NCBI RefSeq assembly: GCF_017948595.1 | Contig: NZ_JAGFBV010000027.1 | Span: 1-64,000, forward strand | From: Flavobacterium geliluteum | GTDB taxonomy: Bacteria; Bacteroidota; Bacteroidia; Flavobacteriales; Flavobacteriaceae | Direction: 5' to 3' | DNA length: 64,000 nt | In this document: one piece after another, positions 53,202 through 61,314 of the stretch | Numbering within the stretch: position 1 is the first letter of the stretch | Layout: every line of letters starts with the position of its first letter | The notes under the pieces: model-generated | What the model saw: only the letters and a program-made list of their open reading frames with translations | The model's database searches: none | Told to the model about the DNA's origin: nothing | Made by a program: the position numbers and the translations under genes

Positions 53202-53430
53202 TTTTATTTAGAGTTAATGGGTTACGAACTTAAAAAAATATCAGAACATTTGGCCTTTACAGTTAAGACGATAACTAGCGAAGGGCACATTATATTGTAG
53301 TAAATGTAGAATATTTTATTGATTTTTTTAAGAGGAAAATTCGGTAGGCTAAAATATTTTTATTTTCGCAATCCGAACCCAGTAAAACAGGCAATTTCGA
53401 GAATAATTACTCTTCAAAATAAAAAGAATC
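53202..53430. other. Intergenic region upstream of the macroglobulin gene
   Basis: Low-complexity AT-rich DNA that should hold the minus-strand promoter of the 1,891-aa gene. I could not assign a convincing -7 box and see no gene here. Confidence 0.4.
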
Positions 53431-53517
53431 GGGAGCTATTTCCTGCTGTCCGCTTGTATCTTTTTATTTTTAAAGAAAAAATAAAAAGGATACCGCTTCC
53501 ATCAGGGCTAGGGCACT
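53431..53517. repeat. Flavobacterial hairpin repeat, copy B
   Basis: GGGAGCTATTTCCTGC, then a hairpin of ATCTTTTTATTTTT with AAAAATAAAAAGGAT, then ACCGCTTCCATCAGGGCTAG and GGCACT. It has the same block order as copy A at 44825-44914, with a more perfect stem. Confidence 0.8.
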
Positions 53518-53651
53518 GGTTTTCAGTAGAAAATCTGTTTTTAACGAGTACTTCAGTACTGTACAGGCAAAGTTGAAGCCATGCGGTAGAAGAACTTTTA
53601 AGGGGGTAAATTTATAAAGAAGTGTACAGAGTAAATTTTGCTTTAATACCT

Positions 53652-54095
53652 TTATTTACGCCTTTCGGCAAAAAAGCGAGTCATGAGTTCGGCGGCTTCG
53701 TTGGCCATAATTCCGCTTACTACAGTAGTTTTTGGGTGCAATTTTGTACCCATAGTTATAAAACCGCGTTGCTGATCGCGGGCACCAAAAACAATTTTCG
53801 AAATCTGACTCCAATACAAAGCTCCCGCACACATTTGGCAAGGCTCTAGGGTAACATATAGGGTGCAATCTTTCAGGTATTTTCCGCCTAGAAAATTGGC
53901 AGCGGCAGTTATGGCCTGCATTTCGGCATGAGCCGTAACATCATGCAGCAATTCGGTCAAGTTATGGCTTCTGGCAATGATTTTGTCGGCTACAACAATC
54001 ACGGCTCCCACTGGAATCTCGCCTTTTTCAAAAGCCATTTCGGCTTCCTGCAAGGCCTTTTTCATAAAATAATCGTCGGTGAAAGGATTTATCAT
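53652..54095 (-). CDS. tadA: tRNA-specific adenosine deaminase (TadA-like nucleoside deaminase)
   Basis: A 147-aa zinc deaminase with the HAEMQAI motif (His ligand and catalytic Glu, near 57-63) and PCQMCAGAL (two Cys ligands, near 87-95). GEIPVGAVIV is at the N-terminus and YWSQISKIVFGARDQ further on. These fit TadA, which converts A34 to inosine in tRNA-Arg; a guanine or cytosine deaminase is less likely. It is transcribed alone. Confidence 0.85.
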   Translation of the reverse strand: MINPFTDDYFMKKALQEAEMAFEKGEIPVGAVIVVADKIIARSHNLTELLHDVTAHAEMQAITAAANFLGGKYLKDCTLYVTLEPCQMCAGALYWSQISKIVFGARDQQRGFITMGTKLHPKTTVVSGIMANEAAELMTRFFAERRK

Positions 54096-54226
54096 AACCG
54101 CAAAAATAATATTTTACAGCGTATAACAAACCTCTTCTTCCAAATTAATAAAGTGCTTTCGCCACCAGCATCCGTCCTAAACAGAGGATCTCTTTAGGAT
54201 AGTAATGATCTGTACTTTTATAAAGA

Positions 54227-54490
54227 GACGTCAAATTTCACATCAAGGACGCCAAATTTCACGTCAAGCACGCCAACTTTCACGTAAGTGACGCCAACTT
54301 TTACATAAAAGACGTCAAATTTCACGTAAGTGACGTGAAAGTTTACATCGAAGACGCCAAATTTTACATCAAGTACGTCAACTTTCACGTAAGTGATGTG
54401 AACTTTCACACCGAAGACGCCAAATTTCACATCCAGCATGTCAACTTTCACGTAAGTGACGTGAAATTTTACATCGAAGACGCCAATATT
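54227..54490. repeat. 21-bp tandem repeat, 12 full units and one partial
   Basis: Units follow GACGYCAAMTTTCACRTMAAG with substitutions; 12 complete units run from 54227 to 54478 and a partial unit follows to 54490. The period is exactly 21 bp throughout, with no indels. Units often end ACGTAAGT and the next begins GACGTGAAA, so neighbours form TTTCACGT...ACGTGAAA hairpins. On the minus strand the frame stays open, giving a 7-residue repeat of the DVKFGVL type, but no start signal or homolog supports translation. The rest of 54096-54611 has no recognised gene. Confidence 0.92.
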
Positions 54491-54611
54491 GGGGTTTAAA
54501 TTTATTATTACCCTTAATTAGGCAGGATTTAAGTAGAGAAAGGACAAAAAAAGTGTTTTGCGTTAGGGAAGTAATTATTTTTATTACATTTAAATATTGC
54601 TATTCAGAACC

Positions 54612-55442
54612 ATGGAAAGAAAATTTAAACTCGCGATTCCTGAGCCTTGCAGCGAAGACTGGAACCAGATGGCGCCCGCTGAAAATGGTCGTTTTTGTGC
54701 CAGCTGTGTCAAGACAGTTGTCGATTTTAGTGCGATGTTGCCTGCTGAAGTGCAGCAATTTTTTATTCAAAATCAAAACCAAACTATTTGTGGTAGGTTT
54801 AAAACATCACAATTAGATACGATATCGATCCAGATTCCGATACGTGTTTTGCATACGCAAACACAATATCATAAAATGTTTTTGCTTGCGCTGTTTATTG
54901 CTATGGGTACCACTTTATTTAGTTGCGCAGATAAAGACGGCAACAAAAATAGCATTGATAAAATTGAGATTGTTGGCAATACAGCGCAAAGTGAAGATGA
55001 AAGCGAGGCTGTTTCGTCATGTTATGGTCATTAAGTTGAATCTAAAATAGAAAAGAAGCAACCCAGTCATGGGTTTACTGTAGGAGCGTTGGTTGCACCT
55101 AATACTATTGAAACAGGGAGTTTTAAGTATCACGTTGTATATCATTCAACCGATTTGGATGTTTTGCCTGTTCCAGAAAGTGGGATGAAAAAATTCTACG
55201 ATTTTTTCTCCAAAAATTATGTAGCCCCAAACAAGACAGAAAAGTTTAAAGGAAAAATATTCATTTTATTTGTTATCGAAGAAGATGGCAGTTTGAGTAA
55301 TTTTAACATCGTTAAGAATACCCCCAAAGCAATAGGAGAAGAGGTCATTAGAGTTTTGAAGACGTCTCCAAATTGGATACCTGGAAAACGGAATAATGCT
55401 ATCGTTCGTTCCTCTTATACTTTACCAATTACAATCATTTAA
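54612..55442 (+). pseudogene. TonB-like C-terminal-domain membrane protein, interrupted by an in-frame TAA
   Basis: The reading frame 54612-55442 is broken by a single TAA at 55032-55034; the same frame continues without other stops to 55442. The N-terminal half (MERKFKLAIPEPCSEDW, FCASCVKTVVDF, ICGRF) is a cysteine-bearing cytoplasmic domain, then a membrane helix (FLLALFIAMGTTLFSC, near 95-110). The C-terminal half (MKKFYDFFSKNYVAP to SYTLPITII) resembles the TonB C-terminal domain. The intact paralog starts at 55442 and shows the full length. This copy is probably a recent nonsense mutant, or it makes a 140-aa truncated protein. Confidence 0.8.
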
Positions 55443-56359
55443 TGGAAAGAAAATTTAAACTCGCGATTCCTGAGCCTTGCAGCCAAGACTGGAACCAGAT
55501 GACGCCCACTGAAAACGGTCGTTTTTGTGCCAGCTGTGTCAAGACAGTTGTAGATTTTAGTACGATGTTACCAGCTGAAGTGCAGCAATTTTTTATTCAA
55601 AATCAAAACCAAAATATTTGCGGCAGGTTTAAAGCATCACAATTAGATACAATATCGATCCAGATTCCGATACGTGTTTTGCATACGCAAACACAATATC
55701 ATAAAATGTTTTTGCTGGCGCTGTTTATTGCTATGAGTACCACTTTGTTTAGTTGCGCAGATAAAGATGGGAAGAAGCAAAAAATTGATAACGTAGAGGT
55801 GGTTGCTGATAGCACAAAGAAAGAGCCTATAACGGTGGGACTGACTTTGCCTGCAAAAAATGTTTCGAAAGACAGTGTGCTGCCACCTCCACCACCTCCA
55901 AAAGTGGATCAGGTGAAATTTGTGAAAGGGAAGGCTAAAATAAATAATGAGAAACATTTTAAACCTACTAAAATTAGTTGTGGAGAAACGGTAGTTCATA
56001 AAAAAAATAAAGAAGAAGAACCAATATATAACGGAGGTATATCCTTCGAAATACAACCTGAATTTGATGGTGGCATAGAAAAATTTTACGATTTTTTTAT
56101 AAATGAATTCCATATTCCTGGAGATGCAGCGCAATTAACAACTAAGATGCGTATTACTTTTATAGTCGAAAGAGACGGCTCTTTAATTTATAGGAGACCT
56201 TCGGAGGAGATTGGGTATAAAGTAGACGAAGAGATTGCAAGAGTTTTAAAATTATCTCCTAAATGGCATCCTGGAGAATCTAACGGAAGAAAAATACGAA
56301 TACAATATGTTTTGCCAATAAGTTTGCAAGGGGGAGTTCTCAAAATATCAAATCAATAA
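55442..56359 (+). CDS. TonB-like C-terminal-domain membrane protein, intact paralog
   Basis: A 305-aa protein: a cysteine-bearing N-terminal domain (PEPCSQDW, FCASCVKTVVDF, ICGRF), one membrane helix near 95-110, a Pro-rich linker (VLPPPPPPKVDQ, near 142-153) and a TonB-like C-terminal domain (IEKFYDFFINEFHIP, RITFIVERDGSLI, VLKLSPKWHPGESNGRKIRIQYVLPI). Its ATG overlaps the stop of the upstream copy (TAATG). The first 330 bp or so are nearly identical to the upstream copy while the rest diverges, suggesting recent duplication or gene conversion. Role unknown, perhaps envelope energy transfer. Confidence 0.8.
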   Translation: MERKFKLAIPEPCSQDWNQMTPTENGRFCASCVKTVVDFSTMLPAEVQQFFIQNQNQNICGRFKASQLDTISIQIPIRVLHTQTQYHKMFLLALFIAMSTTLFSCADKDGKKQKIDNVEVVADSTKKEPITVGLTLPAKNVSKDSVLPPPPPPKVDQVKFVKGKAKINNEKHFKPTKISCGETVVHKKNKEEEPIYNGGISFEIQPEFDGGIEKFYDFFINEFHIPGDAAQLTTKMRITFIVERDGSLIYRRPSEEIGYKVDEEIARVLKLSPKWHPGESNGRKIRIQYVLPISLQGGVLKISNQ

Positions 56360-56419
56360 TCAATAGCATTCTCTTATATCGAGGCTGTAATCTAGAATAG
56401 AAAATTAAATTTAAAACCG

Positions 56420-56427
56420 TAAATTTG
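56420..56427 (+). promoter_or_regulatory. dxs promoter (TAAATTTG)
   Basis: An exact -7 box lies 14 nt before the dxs ATG. No matching -33 TTG is evident. Confidence 0.45.
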
Positions 56428-56441
56428 CTTTTTATCTTATA

Positions 56442-58223
56442 ATGAAAAGCAACTTACTTTCAAACATATTCAATCCGGCACATTTACGTTTACTAGAAGA
56501 AGAACAACTTCCTCAGGTTGCTCAGGAACTGCGCCAATTTATTATAGATGTGGTGTCTGTAAAAGAAGGGCATTTGGGCGCTAGTCTGGGTGTGATTGAG
56601 TTGACGATTGCGTTGCATTATGTTTTTAATACACCCGAAGATTTACTCGTTTGGGATGTAGGACATCAAGCCTATGGTCATAAAATACTAACCGAACGAA
56701 GAGAAAATTTTCATACCAACAGACAAATCGGAGGAATTTCTGGTTTTCCTAAAAGAAGCGAAAGTAGTTACGATGCCTTTGGTGTCGGGCATTCTTCTAC
56801 CTCAATTTCTGCCGCTCTCGGGATGGCGATTGCTTCTCAACTCAAGGGAGAAACAGATAAACAGCATATTGCGGTTATTGGCGATGCCTCTATAGCGTCG
56901 GGTATGGCGTTTGAAGGTTTGAACCACGCAGGGGTAACCGATGCGAATATTTTGGTCATCTTAAACGACAACGCCATCGGGATTGACCCTAGTGTGGGCG
57001 CTTTGAAAAAATATTTAACGGCAGTTAAAAACGGAAAGAACCCGAAGCAGAATAACATGATCAAATCATTAAATTTTGATTATTCGGGCCCTATTGACGG
57101 GCACGATCTTCCTGCTTTGGTCAAAGAATTAAATCGATTAAAAAAGATAAAAGGGCCAAAGTTTCTTCATATTGTTACGACCAAAGGCAAGGGGTTGCAA
57201 CAAGCCGAAGAAAATCAGGTGGTGTATCATGCGCCCGGAAAGTTTGACGCTGCTACGGGTGAAATTCACTTAAAATCGGAAGAAAATTTACCGCCCAAAT
57301 ATCAGGATGTTTTTGGCTTGACGGTATTAGATTTGGCCAAAAAGAACAACAAGATTATCGGGATCACGCCCGCCATGCCTTCCGGAAGCTCCTTAAAATT
57401 TATGATGGAGGAAATCCCAGAACGTGCTTTTGATGTAGGTATCGCCGAGCAACACGCTGTAACTTTGGCGGCAGGAATGGCGACGCAGGGTATGGTTGTT
57501 TTTTGCAATATCTATTCGACTTTTCTGCAGCGCGCTTATGATCAGGTGATTCATGACGTGGCGTTGCAGAATCTACCTGTCATTTTTTGTCTCGATCGTG
57601 CGGGTCTGGTAGGTGAGGACGGTGCGACACATCATGGGGTTTTTGATATTGCGTATTTAAGGCTGATCCCCAATATGATTATTTATGCGCCAATGAATGA
57701 AATCGCGCTGCAAAACATTTTATATACCGCCCAATTGGGGTTAGAAAATCCAATTGCAATTCGATATCCGAGAGGTCGTGGTGTTTTGCCAAATTGGCAA
57801 GTAGCAAATTTCGGACATTATGAACCTATCGAAATTGGAGCTGCAAATCAATTAAAAGAAGGTTCAAAAGTAGCTGTTTTATCTACAGGAACAATTGGTA
57901 ATAATGTGGCTTTGGCTATCAAAGAATGTAGTAATGCGGATGATATTGCGCATTATGATTTTTCTTTTATTAAACCTCTGGATTATAAGGTTTTAAATTA
58001 TACTTTTTCTAGTTTTAAAGAGATTATTACAGTAGAAGACGGCACAATAAGCGGCGGTTTTGGAAGCGCTATTTTAGAGTTTGCAGCAGCAAATAACTTT
58101 AGTAATAAGATTACAATTTTGGGTGTTCCAGATGCATTTATAGAGCACGGAACTGTGAGCCAGCTACAACAATTATGCAAATTAGACGTTAAAAGTTTGG
58201 TAAATCTTTTTTCAAATCATTGA
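56442..58223 (+). CDS. dxs: 1-Deoxy-D-xylulose-5-phosphate synthase
   Basis: First enzyme of the MEP isoprenoid pathway, joining pyruvate and glyceraldehyde 3-phosphate with thiamine diphosphate. The 593-aa transketolase-fold protein has GHLGASLGVIELTIALHYVF, DVGHQAYGHKILT and HSSTSISAALGMA. The TPP region reads GDASIASGMAFEGLNHAG, and the catalytic Glu lies in DVGIAEQHAVTLAAGMA. It is a little shorter than E. coli Dxs (620 aa). The DUF3078 gene follows 43 nt later and may be co-transcribed. Confidence 0.93.
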   Translation: MKSNLLSNIFNPAHLRLLEEEQLPQVAQELRQFIIDVVSVKEGHLGASLGVIELTIALHYVFNTPEDLLVWDVGHQAYGHKILTERRENFHTNRQIGGISGFPKRSESSYDAFGVGHSSTSISAALGMAIASQLKGETDKQHIAVIGDASIASGMAFEGLNHAGVTDANILVILNDNAIGIDPSVGALKKYLTAVKNGKNPKQNNMIKSLNFDYSGPIDGHDLPALVKELNRLKKIKGPKFLHIVTTKGKGLQQAEENQVVYHAPGKFDAATGEIHLKSEENLPPKYQDVFGLTVLDLAKKNNKIIGITPAMPSGSSLKFMMEEIPERAFDVGIAEQHAVTLAAGMATQGMVVFCNIYSTFLQRAYDQVIHDVALQNLPVIFCLDRAGLVGEDGATHHGVFDIAYLRLIPNMIIYAPMNEIALQNILYTAQLGLENPIAIRYPRGRGVLPNWQVANFGHYEPIEIGAANQLKEGSKVAVLSTGTIGNNVALAIKECSNADDIAHYDFSFIKPLDYKVLNYTFSSFKEIITVEDGTISGGFGSAILEFAAANNFSNKITILGVPDAFIEHGTVSQLQQLCKLDVKSLVNLFSNH

Positions 58224-58266
58224 AAATAATTATTTTGCGCAACCAAAAAAACCAAAAATCAGCCTA

Positions 58267-59265
58267 ATGAGATCATTTCGATTCCCTCTTTTATTGCTTC
58301 TTTTTTCGATTGCTTTAAATGTATCCGCCCAAAGTATTATTCAGACCACACTAAGTCCAAATCAATTACCACCGCCACCTTCAAATTGGACCAAAAAAAA
58401 TAAATTAGGCTTTGATATTTCTGAGATTGCTTTTGTAAACTGGAGTGCCGGGGGAACAAGTTCGATTTCAGGACTTTTTAAGGGCGAATTTTCAAGAGTT
58501 TATAATAAAGGAAATCATAGATGGTCAAACGAGCTTCTTCTTAAATATGGTTTAAATAAGCAAGACGGTATAGAGCTTCGTAAAACTGATGATGCGATGG
58601 CACTTAACTCGACCTATGGTTTTAGGAAAGATACTACCTCGAATTGGTTTTATTCTGCCAAATTCAACTTCAATACCCAATTTACAAACGGTTATAATTA
58701 TCCAAATAAGGACATTGCAATTTCGAAACCATTTGCACCCGCTTATATTTTCTTAGGAGCGGGAGCTGAGAATTCGAATAAAGAAAAAAACAGGACTTTT
58801 TATTTCTCTCCAATTACTTTAAAAACCACTCTGGTTTTAGATCAGTATTTGGCTAATCAAGGTGCTTTTGGTGTTAAAAAAGCAGTCTATATGGCAGATC
58901 CAAACGATCCGACGGCACAGATTATTGTAGAAGAAGGAGAACAGGTAAAGGCAGAATTTGGTATTTTGTTTACCGGTTATATGAAAAGCGAAATATACAA
59001 AAACATCTTTTTTGAGAACAGGCTGAACCTTTACACAGATTACTTAAATAAGTTTGGTAATGTTGATGTTGATTATGATACCCGTCTGGATTTGGTTGTA
59101 AATGCTTATGTGAAGGCCAATGTTGGCGTTCATCTAATTTATGATGATGACATCAAGACCAAAAAAGATGTTGTTGATGATGCAGGAACCACCACTCAGG
59201 TTAATGATGGTCCGCGATTACAATTGAAGCAGGTTTTAGGCGTTGGGATTGTTTATGCTTTCTAA
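58267..59265 (+). CDS. DUF3078 exported protein
   Basis: A 332-aa protein with a signal peptide ending NVSAQ (near 22) and the DUF3078 text GFDISEIAFVNWSAGGTSSISGLFKGEFSRVYNKGNHRWSN. It has alternating strands and a terminal aromatic residue (GIVYAF). It probably forms an outer-membrane beta-barrel; the family is restricted largely to Bacteroidota and has no known function. It lies after dxs. Confidence 0.85.
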   Translation: MRSFRFPLLLLLFSIALNVSAQSIIQTTLSPNQLPPPPSNWTKKNKLGFDISEIAFVNWSAGGTSSISGLFKGEFSRVYNKGNHRWSNELLLKYGLNKQDGIELRKTDDAMALNSTYGFRKDTTSNWFYSAKFNFNTQFTNGYNYPNKDIAISKPFAPAYIFLGAGAENSNKEKNRTFYFSPITLKTTLVLDQYLANQGAFGVKKAVYMADPNDPTAQIIVEEGEQVKAEFGILFTGYMKSEIYKNIFFENRLNLYTDYLNKFGNVDVDYDTRLDLVVNAYVKANVGVHLIYDDDIKTKKDVVDDAGTTTQVNDGPRLQLKQVLGVGIVYAF

Positions 59266-59269
59266 GGTT

Positions 59270-60616
59270 TTAATTCTTTTTTCGGCCATTAATAGTTTCG
59301 AACAATTCTAATGCATTTCCATCGGTTAAAAGCGAAACATAGTGGCAAATGTGCAACAAACGCTCGTACAAATTGGTTTTGTCTAAATGATGTTTTTCAG
59401 GCAGCATTTTCAAAATCAATTTGTCGTAGTTAGAAGCTTTTCCTTCGTATTGGTTGTTGAAAGCTGTTATAAATTTGTTTAATAAGGTTTGAATGATTTC
59501 ATATCCCACGATTTCTTTCTCTATTACTTCGCGGCTCTGATATATTTTTTTAACACTAAGGTTGATAATATCATCCATTTGTGCTTTGTATTTGCTTTTA
59601 TCTGTTAAGGCAAAAGGAAATTTTCCTGCCAGAATAGCTTCTTCGTTTTCGATAAAAACTCGCACTGCATCGTTGATCAAATTCCCAATAGCCAAAGCAC
59701 GCAAATAACTAATTCGGTCTTCTTTGGTAGTTAAAGTTTTGTATTTGGCAACCCCAATAGTGTCTTTTACAAGTTTAATAAGGTATTCTAAAGCATAATC
59801 TTCAGACACTAAACCAAGGTTGATGCCGTCTTCAAAATCGATTATGGTGTAGCAAATATCATCTGCCGCCTCGACTAAATAAGCCAGCGGATGTCTTTCA
59901 AAACCAATATCATCGCCTGATTTATTGGCAATCATACCCATGTCTTTAGCAACTTCTTCAAAAAAAGCTTTATCGGTCTGGAAAAAACCATATTTTTTGT
60001 CGGCAATATTATTGGTTGGTTTTTTAGGCAAACTTTCTTTTGGATATTTCATAAAAGCACCCAAAGTGGCGTACGAAATTCTAAGTCCGCCTTCAATTCC
60101 GGGACGACTTGCTGTCAAGACTGAAAAGCCATTAGCATTTCCTTCAAAATCAATTAAATCCTGCCACTGTTTATCGGTTAGTTGATCTTTAAATTGTTGT
60201 CCGTTTCCTATAGAAAAGTATTCTCCGATGGCTTTTTCACCCGAATGCCCAAAAGGAGGATTCCCAATGTCGTGTGCCAAAGAAGCAGCCGCAACGATAG
60301 CGCCAAAATCATTCATGTGATAACCGTGCACTTCTTTTAAATAAGGATATTTTTCGATGATTTTTTTTCCCACCAAACGTCCAAGAGAGCGTCCTACCAC
60401 CGAAACTTCCAAACTATGGGTGAGTCGGGTATGAACAAAATCGGTTTTAGAAAGCGGAATCACTTGTGTTTTATCCTGCAACGATCGAAATGCTGACGAA
60501 AATATAATTCGATCATAATCCACTTCAAATCCCAGTCGGGTATCGTCTTGTTCGATACGTAATCTTTTGCTTGTGTCGCCTTGTCGTTTGAGTGATAAAA
60601 GTTGTTCCCAGTTCAT
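59270..60616 (-). CDS. dgt: Deoxyguanosinetriphosphate triphosphohydrolase
   Basis: An HD-domain dNTPase that releases triphosphate from dGTP. The 448-aa protein has FSSAFRSLQDKTQVIPLSKTDFVHTRLTHSLEV with the first His of the HD motif, AASLAHDIGNPPFGHSGE with the HD pair, and YLVEAADDICYTIIDFEDG, all characteristic of Dgt. It may control dNTP pools or restrict phage. It converges on the DUF3078 gene with only 4 nt between. Confidence 0.93.
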   Translation of the reverse strand: MNWEQLLSLKRQGDTSKRLRIEQDDTRLGFEVDYDRIIFSSAFRSLQDKTQVIPLSKTDFVHTRLTHSLEVSVVGRSLGRLVGKKIIEKYPYLKEVHGYHMNDFGAIVAAASLAHDIGNPPFGHSGEKAIGEYFSIGNGQQFKDQLTDKQWQDLIDFEGNANGFSVLTASRPGIEGGLRISYATLGAFMKYPKESLPKKPTNNIADKKYGFFQTDKAFFEEVAKDMGMIANKSGDDIGFERHPLAYLVEAADDICYTIIDFEDGINLGLVSEDYALEYLIKLVKDTIGVAKYKTLTTKEDRISYLRALAIGNLINDAVRVFIENEEAILAGKFPFALTDKSKYKAQMDDIINLSVKKIYQSREVIEKEIVGYEIIQTLLNKFITAFNNQYEGKASNYDKLILKMLPEKHHLDKTNLYERLLHICHYVSLLTDGNALELFETINGRKKN

Positions 60617-60695
60617 TATGATTTTAGATTTTAGAATTATGATTTTAGAAGAATCAAAAATACATTTTATTTAATGTTTTCAAGTCATTAGAATC

Positions 60696-61157
60696 TTAAA
60701 ACTCTAATGCTGTGCTGTGTTTGATTTCGCCCATTACAAAAATACTATTTGTATTTCCTATGTTTTCAATAGTTGATAATTTATTCATGACAAAATCCTG
60801 ATAGCTGGGCATATCGGCCACCAAAATTTTGAGCATGAAATCATAATCACCGGCAATATTGTAGCATTCTATGATTTCGGGTAGTGCGACAATGTCTTTT
60901 ACAAAGTTGCTTCCAACGTTTTTGGCGTGTTCTTTAAGGCGAACGTTGCAAAAGACAGTCATGCCGCGATTCATTTTTTTCTTATCCAGTAAGGCTACAT
61001 ATTTGGTAATATAACCATCGCGTTCCAGTCTTTTGATACGCTCATAAACGGGCGTAACCGTCAGAAATAATTTACTTGCGAGGTCTTTTGTGTTGATATT
61101 TGAGTTTTCCTGAAGGTGTTTCAGTATCTGTAAATCGGTGTTGTCTAAGTTTTCCAT
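60696..61157 (-). CDS. Lrp/AsnC-family transcriptional regulator
   Basis: A 153-aa regulator with an N-terminal helix-turn-helix (LQILKHLQENSNINTKDLASKLFLTVTPVYERIKRLERDGYI, about 8-49) and a C-terminal RAM ligand-binding domain (NIAGDYDFMLKILVADM near 100). It is divergent from metE across 157 bp, so it probably controls metE and itself. The effector may be methionine or leucine, but that is inference. It is the nearest candidate protein for the metE/metX shared operator. Confidence 0.9.
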   Translation of the reverse strand: MENLDNTDLQILKHLQENSNINTKDLASKLFLTVTPVYERIKRLERDGYITKYVALLDKKKMNRGMTVFCNVRLKEHAKNVGSNFVKDIVALPEIIECYNIAGDYDFMLKILVADMPSYQDFVMNKLSTIENIGNTNSIFVMGEIKHSTALEF

Positions 61158-61269
61158 AGTATTTTTTACGGCTAAAGTTCATTCTAAAAACAATTCTTAG
61201 TATTATAAACTTAAAAAATGTGCATTTGTAATTTTAATTACTTAAATAATAGTCAAATATAAGTTTTAT

Positions 61270-61291
61270 AATCTAAAGAGATAAATTTGTT
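61270..61291 (+). promoter_or_regulatory. metE promoter/operator shared with metX
   Basis: AATCT, three bases (AAA), then GAGATAAATTTGTT, including the exact -7 box TAAATTTG (61282-61289) over an ATCT-N4-AGAT inverted repeat. It matches the metX element at 7564-7585 in 19 of 22 positions. A small CAGTA/TACTG hairpin follows at about 61293-61306. There is no SAM riboswitch before metE. Confidence 0.65.
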
Positions 61292-61314
61292 CAGTAAAAA
61301 ATACTGTTATAAAA

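Noticed and set aside
54218..54451. Open minus-strand frame of 77 codons over the 21-bp repeat, encoding DVKFGVL-like heptads
   Set aside because: The frame is open only because the repeat period is a multiple of three; no promoter, homology or non-repeat part supports a protein.
54227..54490. Possible CRISPR array
   Set aside because: Units are contiguous with no unique spacers and no cas genes are near.
56878..56935. GDAS in place of GDG in the Dxs thiamine motif as an anomaly
   Set aside because: GDASIASGMAFEGLNHAG is, as I recall, the usual Bacteroidota form of Dxs.
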